From positions 1 to 5,039 of the forward strand of contig CANHKH010000283.1 in NCBI GenBank assembly GCA_947460165.1: DNA of 5,039 nucleotides, given 5' to 3'. Positions 1-5,039 of the stretch are shown here, in pieces (positions within the stretch are counted from its first letter, which is position 1; each line of letters opens with the position of its first letter). A model generated the notes under the pieces. The model did not search any database, was not told where the DNA came from, and was given only the letters and a program-made list of their open reading frames with translations. This stretch comes from Comamonadaceae bacterium (GTDB lineage: Bacteria; Pseudomonadota; Gammaproteobacteria; Burkholderiales; Burkholderiaceae_C). The translations under genes and the position numbers were made by a program.

Positions 1-155
1 CAACAGACATAGCTGATTACATCGTCGGCTTCTACAACAGCGTGCGGCTGCACTCCAAACTGGGAAACGTGCCACCCAATGCCTTCGAGCATCAATCGGC
101 AATCAAACAACCTATCGGCGTGTGCGAAATAACTTGACCAGGACAGCCCTGTGCA
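1..155 (+). mobile_element. Right end of an IS3-family insertion sequence (partial)
   Basis: The left edge lies inside an IS3-family element, recognised from the C-terminal transposase residues encoded at 3-137. By hand count, bases 1-120 are about 52 percent GC, visibly lower than the GC-rich genes that follow, which fits a mobile origin. IS3-family elements end in CA a few dozen bases after the transposase stop. A CA at 154-155, next to a small ACAG-CC-CTGT dyad at 143-152, is one possible boundary. Without the left end, neither the terminal inverted repeat nor the target duplication can be recognised, so the right limit is a guess. Confidence 0.4.
3..137 (+). CDS. IS3-family transposase (OrfB), C-terminal fragment cut by window edge
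   Basis: Only the last 44 codons and a TGA stop are present; the frame is open to the left edge. The peptide contains YIVGFYNSVRLHSKLG followed by PPNAFE. This matches the conserved end of the IS3-family OrfB rve integrase domain, where the pattern is FYN..R.HS.LG...P..FE. The Glu of the DDE catalytic triad normally lies upstream of this tail and is outside the window. The protein would cut and join DNA ends during transposition of the element. In IS3 elements OrfB is usually made by programmed frameshifting from OrfA, which cannot be checked here. Whether the element is intact or a remnant is unknown. The family call is strong; the subgroup is not assigned. Confidence 0.85.
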   Translation, partial: TDIADYIVGFYNSVRLHSKLGNVPPNAFEHQSAIKQPIGVCEIT

Positions 156-188
156 CCACCTTCCAACAGAGCGGCTCCTCTTATTTCT

Positions 189-222
189 CCCTCCCCCTCT
201 GGGGGAGGGCCGGGGTGGGGGC
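189..222. repeat. REP-like GC-rich hairpin repeat
   Basis: CCCTCCCCC (189-197), a three-base TCT loop and GGGGGAGGG (201-209) form a perfect 9-bp stem. It is followed by a G-rich tail, CCGGGGTGGGGGC, at 210-222. A stem of this kind followed by a GGGGTGGGGG-like tail is, from memory, a dispersed intergenic repeat in many proteobacterial genomes, including Burkholderiales. It sits between the IS end and the binding-protein gene. No T-run follows the stem on either strand, so it is not a standard intrinsic terminator, although the folded RNA could still slow polymerase or stabilise a 3' end. Confidence 0.6.
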
Positions 223-267
223 ATCGCGGGCCACTGCTGTCACTTCTTCAAAAGTGCTTTGAGAATC

Positions 268-324
268 GGTCCGGATGACTCGGTCTATCATTGACCATAC
301 AGTCAACATTCAACCGGTCTGACC
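268..324. promoter_or_regulatory. Cluster of GGTC/GACC half-sites upstream of the TctC-type gene
   Basis: Within 57 bases before the preferred ATG there are GGTC at 268-271 and 282-285, TTGACC at 291-296, AGTCAA at 301-306, GGTC at 316-319 and GACC at 321-324. The last two form the dyad GGTC-T-GACC. TTGACC and AGTCAA form a 16-bp dyad with a four-base centre. Dense repetition of one half-site in a leader is typical of an operator region, but a 4-base word can recur by chance. No convincing -35/-10 pair with normal spacing was found. The regulator is unknown. Confidence 0.35.
291..306. promoter_or_regulatory. Putative operator, TTGACC-N4-AGTCAA
   Basis: This 16-bp imperfect inverted repeat has arms TTGACC (291-296) and AGTCAA (301-306), mismatched only at the innermost pair. 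It has the same arm sequences and four-base spacer as the dyad at 3341-3356 in front of the aldehyde dehydrogenase, TTGTCC-N4-GGTCAA. It ends 23 bases before the ATG of the binding-protein gene. Its position and its match to the second site suggest a transcription factor site. This is inferred from symmetry alone. Confidence 0.35.
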
Positions 325-329
325 CTTTT

Positions 330-1301
330 ATGTTCAAGCTTACTCAACTCCTGCCCGTCCTGTCCCTGTCTTTGCTGACCTCTTTGGTCAACGCGCAAGG
401 CGCGTACCCGCAGCGGCCGGTGCGCGTGGTGGTGACGGCCCCGGCGGGAGCCGCATCCGACCTGCTCGCGCGCTCAGTCTCCGAGCAAATGGCCAAGTCC
501 ACCGGCCAGGCCTTTGTGGTGGAAAACCGCCCGGGCGCCGGAGGGAACGTGGCCAGCGCCTATGTGTCCAAGCAGCGGGCAGACGGCTACACCCTCTTGC
601 TGGCCTCTGTCAGTTCGCACGCCATCAACCACTCCCTCTACAGCAACCCCACCCACCACCCCACCAAGGACTTTGCAACGATTGCCGCCCTGGGCTCCAA
701 CCCGAACGCGCTCATCGTCAACCCCGCCTTGCCCATCAGGACGGTGGCGGAATTGATCGACTACGCCAAGAAAAATCCAACCAAGAGCGCCTACAGCTCG
801 GGTGGCTCGGGCACCTCGCAGCACCTGTCGGCCGAGCTGTTCCGCTCCATGGCTGGCTTTGAGGCCCTGCATGTGCCTTACAAGGGCTCGCCCGAAGCGA
901 TCTTGTCGGTGGTGCGCGGTGAGGCGATGTTCATGTTTGCCAATGTGCCCAATGTGATGGAGCTGGCCAAGGCCGGCACGGTGCGCATGCTGGCTGTCAC
1001 CAGTACCAAGCGGCTGCCCTGGCTGCCTGAGGTGCCTACCGTCGCCGAAAGCGGCCTGACCGGTTATGAGGCCACCGCCTGGTTCGGACTGGTGGCGCCG
1101 GCGGGCACGCCCAAAGACATCATCGACAAGCTGCACGCCGAAGCTCGCCGCGCGGTCGAATCGCCCGATGTGCGCAAGACGCTGGTGGCTCAAGGCTTTG
1201 ACATCATGGGCGGATCGCCCGCCGACTTCGAGCAGTTCATCACCGCCGAAATCGCCAAGTGGGCCAAGGTGGTCGCCGCGTCAGGTGCCCAGGTCAACTA
1301 G
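330..1301 (+). CDS. Tripartite tricarboxylate transporter substrate-binding protein (Bug/TctC family)
   Basis: This is a periplasmic solute-binding protein of 323 residues from the ATG at 330, the usual size for the Bug/TctC family. A Sec signal peptide covers about residues 1-22 (basic Phe-Lys start, Leu/Ser-rich core, VNA then Gln-Gly as the likely cleavage site). The mature protein begins with YPQRPVRVVV. The family blocks follow in order: AGAASDLLAR (38-48), ENRPGAGGN (65-73), a GGSGTSQH block (158-165), HVPYKGSPEA (181-190) and WFGLVAPAGTP (251-261). Bug proteins bind carboxylates or related acids and pass them to TctA/TctB membrane subunits, but most in Burkholderiales are orphans, as this one is within the window. 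The reading frame extends upstream to a TTG at 291. The ATG is preferred because the extra 13 residues would put polar sequence ahead of the signal peptide and the TTG lies in a dyad. Neither start has a clear Shine-Dalgarno. The ligand cannot be named. Confidence 0.93.
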   Translation: MFKLTQLLPVLSLSLLTSLVNAQGAYPQRPVRVVVTAPAGAASDLLARSVSEQMAKSTGQAFVVENRPGAGGNVASAYVSKQRADGYTLLLASVSSHAINHSLYSNPTHHPTKDFATIAALGSNPNALIVNPALPIRTVAELIDYAKKNPTKSAYSSGGSGTSQHLSAELFRSMAGFEALHVPYKGSPEAILSVVRGEAMFMFANVPNVMELAKAGTVRMLAVTSTKRLPWLPEVPTVAESGLTGYEATAWFGLVAPAGTPKDIIDKLHAEARRAVESPDVRKTLVAQGFDIMGGSPADFEQFITAEIAKWAKVVAASGAQVN

Positions 1302-1311
1302 TCCGTCGCCT

Positions 1312-2262
1312 TCAGCGCATCAGCACCCAGCCCACACCCGCCACGGTCAGCACCGCCCCCAGAACCACGTCGGGGGTGGTCTTTCCTGCGTTTTTGTAGA
1401 ACAGCCGGCTCAGGGGAATGACCAGCAAGGGCGAACACAGGCTCACCAGGTTGGTGATGGCAATGGGCACGTAGCGCATCGCGGCAATGGAGAAAATCTG
1501 GCCCGCGATGGTGACTGTCCCCAGCAGCGCAAACAGCCAGACACCAAGCGGGGGCGCTTGCCTGAGCTGGCCGAGCAACTGGCGCTTGTCGGGCATGACA
1601 CAAAAATGCAAGAGCAGCCCGCTGAGGGCGCCGAGCAGGCCCCCCAACAAAGGCTCGTTCCAGTCGCGAATGGCTGCTCCGCGCAAGACATTGCCCAGGG
1701 AGTAGGCCAGGGCGCTGCCCAGGCCAAGCACAAGGATGGACGACCTCCACCGGGCCCACAGCCCGGCGCCGGCCTGCCGGGTACTGGCCTGGGCCGAGCC
1801 TGCAGCCTGGGCGCCCGCCTGCATGGGGTTGACGCTGATGAGGATCAGCCCTGCCACGGCCATGGCCATGCCCAGGAAGGTGGACGCCGGCAGCACCTCG
1901 CCCAGGGCCAGCCAGGCCACCAGGGCTGTGAACAGCGGATTGCTCACCTGGAAAACACTGGCCTTGGCCGGCCCCCAGAGCACCACCGATTCATAGAAAA
2001 ACCAGCGCCCCAGGTAGGTCGACAACACGCCCGCCCCGGCAAAACAGGCCATGGCCGTCCCATTCCACTGCGGCATTTCATGCCCCGCAGCCAGATGGGC
2101 GCCAAAAGCCAGGGCCGCGAACAGCACATTGGTGGCGGTGGCGATCAGAAAACCCAGCCCCATGGGCAGCAGGCTGGAGGCCTTTTTGGTCAGCAAAATG
2201 GCTGCGGTAAAGCTCAGGAGCGCACAGCCCGAGAGCAGGTAACCGAGCGTCTGCGGGCTCAT
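1312..2262 (-). CDS. EamA-domain (DMT superfamily) transporter
   Basis: This 316-residue inner-membrane protein has about ten hydrophobic segments in two halves, the layout of the drug/metabolite transporter superfamily. The N-terminal EamA repeat ends with the typical block around 95-144: PAKASVFQVSNPLFTALVA, then LALGEVLP and a Gly-rich helix. A hydrophilic Ala/Gly/Gln-rich linker at about 147-172 separates it from the second repeat (about 173-315), where YVPIAITNLVSLCSPLLVIP is the matching block. The second half has FYKNAGK where the GE motif usually stands, so the halves are asymmetric. Such permeases commonly export amino acids or other small metabolites; the substrate here is unknown. 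A GAAGG site six bases before the ATG overlaps the stop codon of the upstream hydrolase, so the two are probably co-transcribed and translationally coupled. The 3' end faces the binding-protein gene with ten bases between stops. Confidence 0.9.
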   Translation of the reverse strand: MSPQTLGYLLSGCALLSFTAAILLTKKASSLLPMGLGFLIATATNVLFAALAFGAHLAAGHEMPQWNGTAMACFAGAGVLSTYLGRWFFYESVVLWGPAKASVFQVSNPLFTALVAWLALGEVLPASTFLGMAMAVAGLILISVNPMQAGAQAAGSAQASTRQAGAGLWARWRSSILVLGLGSALAYSLGNVLRGAAIRDWNEPLLGGLLGALSGLLLHFCVMPDKRQLLGQLRQAPPLGVWLFALLGTVTIAGQIFSIAAMRYVPIAITNLVSLCSPLLVIPLSRLFYKNAGKTTPDVVLGAVLTVAGVGWVLMR

Positions 2263-2268
2263 TGCTTG

Positions 2269-2273
2269 CCTTC
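2269..2273 (-). promoter_or_regulatory. Shine-Dalgarno of the EamA gene overlapping the hydrolase stop
   Basis: On the minus strand GAAGG lies six bases before the ATG at 2262, and its first bases are part of the TGA stop of the hydrolase (2274-2272). This supports the ATG at 2262 as the start. It also implies that ribosomes finishing the hydrolase can reinitiate on the transporter. Confidence 0.65.
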
Positions 2274-3186
2274 AGCGCGGCGCGGCCATGAAGGCCAGGA
2301 TCTGGCGCCCCAAGGCATCCTCGGCCGTGTTGAAGTGGCAGATGATGGAGGTGTGGTTGTGCTCGCGCAGCCACAGGTGGGGGGGCGCTCTGCGCCTGGC
2401 CTGCGTCAAGCGCGAGACCAGGTCCACACTGTGCACGTCGATCAGCGGGTTTTCGTACTCGGCCATGGCCACAAAGGTGGGCAGCGATTGTGCGGACACA
2501 TGGTGGACGGCCGAGCCTTCCTCCATGTCCTGCGGGCTGGCGTAATAGGCGCGCACGCGGGCGGCATTGGGGTTTTCTGCCGAATCCTCCGCACGCACGC
2601 GGCCGGAGACGCAGATCAGGCCCGCCAAGCCGCTGCCTTCAGGCGGGTGAAAGCGCTGGTCGTAGGCATAGTGGGCGCTGTGCGCCCCGCCGGCCGAGTG
2701 CCCCATCAAAAAAATGCGCTCGGGGTCGCCGCCCAAAGCGCCCACCTCGCGCCTGGCCCAGGCCACGGCCGCTGCCATGTCCAAGGTGCCTGCAGGGTAG
2801 CGGTGCTCGGGCGCCAGGCGAAATTCCACATTGATGCCCAGCACGCCATGCCGGGCAAAGTACCACAGCACATTGCTGTAGACCTCGCTGGTGCGGTCTT
2901 TCTCGCCTTCCACAAAGGCGCCCCCATGCACAAACATCACCACCGGGCAAGCGCCATGCGGCAGTTCAGCCGGTTGGTACACGTCAAGCACCTGACGAGG
3001 ATCACTGCCGTAGTGGATGTTGCGCGTCACGGCTCCCAGTTTGGGCGCTTGGCTGAGCACCTCGCTGAACTGCTCGATCATGAGCTTGACGTTGGCCTGC
3101 ACAGAGCTGCCCCACCGGGGTCCGACGTCGGCCATGAGTTGGCGAAGAGATTGAGGAATGGGCGGTGCGAAATCCATGGCGCTCAT
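2272..3186 (-). CDS. Alpha/beta hydrolase, HSL/BD-FAE-like esterase
   Basis: This is a 304-residue soluble protein with no signal peptide, so it probably acts in the cytoplasm. Visible blocks: YGSDPRQVLDVYQP (59-72), the entry to the fold; HGGAF (87-91), the oxyanion-hole motif of the hormone-sensitive-lipase-like esterases; EFRLAPEHRYPAG (121-133); the nucleophile elbow GHSAGG (162-167) with Ser164 as nucleophile; an AEYENPLID segment (242-250) likely to hold the acidic residue; and EHNHTS (275-280), where His278 is the probable catalytic His (His276 less likely). These families hydrolyse short-chain carboxylic esters, and some cleave amides such as formylkynurenine. The exact substrate is not deducible. 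The N-terminal helical part (about 1-50) could form a cap. The ATG at 3186 has no clear Shine-Dalgarno, and a second ATG at 3177 is possible. It is probably the first gene of a two-gene operon with the transporter downstream. Confidence 0.9.
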   Translation of the reverse strand: MSAMDFAPPIPQSLRQLMADVGPRWGSSVQANVKLMIEQFSEVLSQAPKLGAVTRNIHYGSDPRQVLDVYQPAELPHGACPVVMFVHGGAFVEGEKDRTSEVYSNVLWYFARHGVLGINVEFRLAPEHRYPAGTLDMAAAVAWARREVGALGGDPERIFLMGHSAGGAHSAHYAYDQRFHPPEGSGLAGLICVSGRVRAEDSAENPNAARVRAYYASPQDMEEGSAVHHVSAQSLPTFVAMAEYENPLIDVHSVDLVSRLTQARRRAPPHLWLREHNHTSIICHFNTAEDALGRQILAFMAAPR

Positions 3187-3340
3187 GCAGTGTCAGGAGG
3201 GTGAAAACGCGGGCCAGGGGCTGTGAGGCGGGCGAGCTCCAGCCAAAAACGCTTGCCAAACGGCCCCGGTGCGGGGTTCTGCAGCGGCTTTCAGAACGAA
3301 GATATTATGTCGGCAAACAGGACTCTTGCAGCCCACTTCA

Positions 3341-3363
3341 TTGTCCAATTGGTCAATTTGACC
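3341..3363. promoter_or_regulatory. Putative operator: two overlapping palindromes
   Basis: TTGTCC-AATT-GGTCAA at 3341-3356 is a 16-bp dyad with one mismatched pair. It extends to 18 bp (3340-3357) by matching A and T, and is centred on the perfect 8-mer CCAATTGG. Its right arm is reused in GGTCAA-T-TTGACC at 3351-3363, a perfect 6-1-6 palindrome. The site lies about 155 bases before the hydrolase start and 86 bases before the dehydrogenase start, where a shared regulator of divergent genes would act. Dimeric repressors of the GntR or TetR type bind sites of this size; which one is unknown. Confidence 0.45.
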
Positions 3364-3433
3364 GACCTGCTGACAGCGTGGCTGGCGCGCGCGCAGGCTT
3401 GGGGCCGATGGCCTGTCTTGCACTTTTTGCCAT

Positions 3434-3437
3434 GGAG
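3434..3437 (+). promoter_or_regulatory. Likely Shine-Dalgarno deciding the GTG start of the aldehyde dehydrogenase
   Basis: GGAG lies 11 bases before the GTG at 3449, slightly long but acceptable spacing. The next in-frame start, the ATG at 3476, has no purine-rich site in the expected position. The GTG is therefore preferred. Confidence 0.45.
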
Positions 3438-3448
3438 CCTAGAACATC

Positions 3449-4894
3449 GTGACCCACCCCATCTCCCCTGTCGACATGGCCTGCGCCTACAGTGCGGGCC
3501 AGCCATTCCCATTGGGCAGCCTGGCCACCTGGGTGTCACCCAGCACCGGCGAGCCCGTGGCCGAGGTTTCTGAAACACCTGAGGCGGTGATCGCCCAGGT
3601 GGTCGCCTTGGCCCATTCGGCCTATCAACAGCATCGCCGCGCCACATTGGCGCAGCGCTCGCAGTGGTTGGCCCAGGCCGGCGATGCGCTGGCCGCCGCC
3701 GCCGCCGAGGTGGTCGATCTCATCGTGGCCGACGTGGGCAAGCCCCGCCGGGTGGCGGCCGGCGAGGTTCAGCGCTCGATTGACTTCATTCGCGCCTGCG
3801 CCCGGGAGGTGTTGAACATGGGCGGCGAGGTCCTGCCCTTGGAGGCCATGGCCGCAGGCGCAGGCCACTTCGGCTTCACCCGCCATGTGCCCCTGGGCGT
3901 GGTGGCCGCCATCACGCCTTTCAATGCACCCGCCAACCTGCTGTGCCAAAAGGTCGCACCGGCGCTGGCGGCGGGCAACGCCATCGTGGTCAAACCCCAT
4001 CCGGCCGCTGCCCGCGCCGCGGTGCGGATTGCACGCGCTTTTTCCGACGGCGGTGTGCCGGCTGGCCTTTTCAATGTGGTCACGGGCGACCGCAGCGCCG
4101 CCCTCACCTTGGTCAGCCAAGAACTGGTCCGCGCCGTCACCTTCACAGGCGGCAACCTGGCCGCTGAAGCCCTGTCCAAGGTGGTGGGCACCAAAAAATT
4201 CCTGACCGAGCTGGGCTCGAACGCGGCCAATGTGGTGCTGGCAGATGCCGATCTTGCCGACGCCGCCAAGCGCATCGCAGGGGCTGCCTTCGAGGCCTCA
4301 GGCCAGCAATGCGTGTCTGCCCAGCGGGTGATCGTCGAGCGCGCAGTGCTGGAGCCCTTCCTCGACCTGTTCGTGGCCGCCGCCAAGGCGCTCAAGGTGG
4401 GCCCTGCCGAGGACGCCACCACCGACCTGGGCCCCATGGTCTCGCGCACCCAGGCCGACCGGGTGATGCGCATCGCCCGCGAATCGGTCGCCCAGGGCGC
4501 GCGCTTTGCGCTCGAGCCCGTGCAACAGGGCTGCACCGTCAGCCCGGGCATTTTGGTCGCGGCCCCGCGCCACTCCCCGGTGTGGACCGAAGAGGCCTTC
4601 GGGCCCATCGCGGTGGTCGAGCCCGCCGACGACGTGCAGCACGCGCTGGCCTTGGCCAACGACTCCGAATTCGGCCTGCAGGGCGCGCTGTTCACCACCA
4701 ACTTGAACGCGGCTTTTCTGTTCTCTGAGGACTTCGACGTCGGCTCGCTGTGGATCAACGAAGCCAGCCGCTACCGGCTGGACTGCTACCCCTTTGGCGG
4801 CAGCAAAAAGTCAGGCACGGGCCGCGAAGGCGTGCGCTACGCCATGGAAGAGCTGTCGCAGCTCAAGTTCACCGGCATGCGCCTGACGCGCTGA
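3449..4894 (+). CDS. NAD(P)-dependent aldehyde dehydrogenase family protein
   Basis: This soluble enzyme of 481 residues, full length for the ALDH superfamily, oxidises an aldehyde to the carboxylate or acyl product using NAD(P)+. Landmarks in order: ITPFNAP (155-161), with Asn159 stabilising the oxyanion; VVKPHP (180-185), with Lys182 at the cofactor; FTGG (232-235), where many relatives have FTGS; TELGSNA (253-259), with Glu254 as the general base; SGQQCVS (284-290), with catalytic Cys288; EEAFGP (381-386), with Glu381 or Glu382 contacting the nicotinamide ribose; and PFGGSKKSG (448-456). All residues needed for catalysis are present. ELGSN instead of ELGGN recalls the ALDH21/lactaldehyde-dehydrogenase-like groups (from memory), so a short hydroxy- or semialdehyde is plausible, but the substrate is not established. 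Translation probably starts at GTG. The gene is divergent from the hydrolase across a shared control region, and its stop faces a minus-strand gene seven bases away. Confidence 0.93.
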   Translation: MTHPISPVDMACAYSAGQPFPLGSLATWVSPSTGEPVAEVSETPEAVIAQVVALAHSAYQQHRRATLAQRSQWLAQAGDALAAAAAEVVDLIVADVGKPRRVAAGEVQRSIDFIRACAREVLNMGGEVLPLEAMAAGAGHFGFTRHVPLGVVAAITPFNAPANLLCQKVAPALAAGNAIVVKPHPAAARAAVRIARAFSDGGVPAGLFNVVTGDRSAALTLVSQELVRAVTFTGGNLAAEALSKVVGTKKFLTELGSNAANVVLADADLADAAKRIAGAAFEASGQQCVSAQRVIVERAVLEPFLDLFVAAAKALKVGPAEDATTDLGPMVSRTQADRVMRIARESVAQGARFALEPVQQGCTVSPGILVAAPRHSPVWTEEAFGPIAVVEPADDVQHALALANDSEFGLQGALFTTNLNAAFLFSEDFDVGSLWINEASRYRLDCYPFGGSKKSGTGREGVRYAMEELSQLKFTGMRLTR

Positions 4895-4901
4895 CGCCTT
4901 C

Positions 4902-5039
4902 TTAAGGCTTGGCGCAAAGGTAAGCCACCACCATGTCGGCCGCGTGCTCCAGGCGCTGCCTGATCCGCTGCGGCGACATCAGGGCCTGGCCAAAAATCGC
5001 CTCGAAGGTGTAGTGGTTGTTGATGTAGTGCGCGGTCAA
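4902..5039 (-). CDS. C-terminal fragment of a helical protein, possibly a TetR-type regulator
   Basis: The last 45 codons and a TAA stop (4904-4902) lie on the minus strand; the frame is open to the right edge. The peptide has two probable helices: one around HYINNHYTFEAIFGQAL, and a second, amphipathic one, RIRQRLEHAADMVVAYL, after an MSPQ turn. The end is CAKP. Size, position and style resemble the ligand-binding C-terminus of TetR/AcrR regulators, but no DNA-binding domain is visible, so this is a weak call. If it is a regulator, it could control the neighbouring catabolic genes, as local regulators often do. The coding nature is supported by the continuous frame, sensible composition and tight convergent spacing to the dehydrogenase. 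Confidence 0.5.
   Translation of the reverse strand: MTAHYINNHYTFEAIFGQALMSPQRIRQRLEHAADMVVAYLCAKP

Larger units (their letters stand above)
3187..3448. other. Divergent intergenic region between hydrolase and aldehyde dehydrogenase genes
   Basis: These 262 bases separate two genes transcribed away from each other, so the region should hold both promoters. An AT-richer patch at about 3295-3362 stands out in an otherwise GC-rich sequence. It holds a minus-strand CATAAT (3304-3309) that could be a -10 box for the hydrolase, but no good -35 is paired with it. For the plus strand no well-spaced promoter is evident. The palindromes at 3341-3363 lie here. No convincing small gene or RNA was seen. 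Confidence 0.55.

Noticed and set aside
189..209. The GC hairpin as an intrinsic terminator of the transposase gene.
   Set aside because: There is no T-run after the stem in either orientation; it fits a dispersed repeat better.
241..256. CACTT-N6-AAGTG inverted repeat upstream of the TctC-type gene.
   Set aside because: A 5-bp stem with a 6-base loop is too weak to call a regulatory element.
376..390. TGACC-N5-GGTCA as a third copy of the shared operator.
   Set aside because: The spacing is one base longer than in the other two sites, and it lies within signal-peptide codons, so it is treated as chance unless conserved.
474..1193. A 239-codon minus-strand frame inside the TctC-type gene.
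   Set aside because: Gly/His/Arg-rich shadow of a clear plus-strand gene.
1066..3204. A 712-codon open frame on the plus strand running antisense to the hydrolase and transporter genes.
   Set aside because: It overlaps two clear minus-strand genes and the end of the TctC-type gene. Its protein is rich in Gln, His, Gly and Arg with no recognisable domain, as expected of the antisense of GC-rich coding sequence.
3165..3452. A plus-strand frame in the divergent intergenic region, with an AGGAGG-like site at about 3195-3200 before a GTG.
   Set aside because: The translation has no recognisable features, it runs through the palindromes, and the purine site alone is weak support. A small gene cannot be fully excluded.
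3769..4758. A 329-codon minus-strand frame inside the aldehyde dehydrogenase gene.
   Set aside because: It lies wholly antisense to a full-length, motif-complete enzyme gene, and its Ala/Ser/Thr/Arg-rich translation shows no domain.
4896..4908. GCCTT-CTT-AAGGC inverted repeat between the convergent dehydrogenase and right-edge genes, as a bidirectional terminator.
   Set aside because: The stem is only 5 bp and no T-run follows on either strand. It also overlaps the stop codon of the minus-strand gene.

Overview
The window looks like a chromosomal stretch of a high-GC betaproteobacterium. The likeliest group is Burkholderiales, family Comamonadaceae or close to it. This rests on the GC-rich third codon positions, an orphan Bug/TctC-type periplasmic binding protein (a family greatly expanded in that order) and a REP-like GC hairpin of a style common in those genomes. 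The taxonomy is inferred from gene content, not from a marker gene.

Layout from left to right. Bases 1-137 are the 3' end of an IS3-family transposase, cut by the window edge. Bases 138-329 are intergenic and hold a 9-bp GC-rich hairpin repeat and a cluster of GGTC/GACC half-sites just ahead of the next gene. Next is a TctC/Bug solute-binding protein on the plus strand (330-1301). It converges, with a 10-base gap, on a minus-strand pair: an alpha/beta hydrolase (3186-2272) followed 9 bases later by an EamA/DMT-type transporter (2262-1312). A 262-base divergent intergenic region (3187-3448) carries two overlapping palindromes. An NAD(P)-dependent aldehyde dehydrogenase then runs on the plus strand (3449-4894). 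It converges, with a 7-base gap, on the C-terminus of a minus-strand protein cut by the right edge (4902-5039), which may be a TetR-type regulator.

Together the genes resemble a small carbon-scavenging cassette: periplasmic capture of an organic acid, an ester- or amide-cleaving hydrolase, oxidation of an aldehyde to an acid, and a metabolite permease. No substrate can be named from sequence alone. The membrane subunits TctA and TctB, which a TctC protein would need for transport, are not in the window.

The most interesting non-coding signal is a shared 16-bp dyad, TTG(A/T)CC-N4-(A/G)GTCAA. It occurs upstream of the binding-protein gene (291-306) and again in the divergent hydrolase/dehydrogenase promoter region (3341-3356), suggesting that one regulator may control all these genes. 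I found no convincing new defence, RNA or mobile system. Most of the window is ordinary metabolic sequence.
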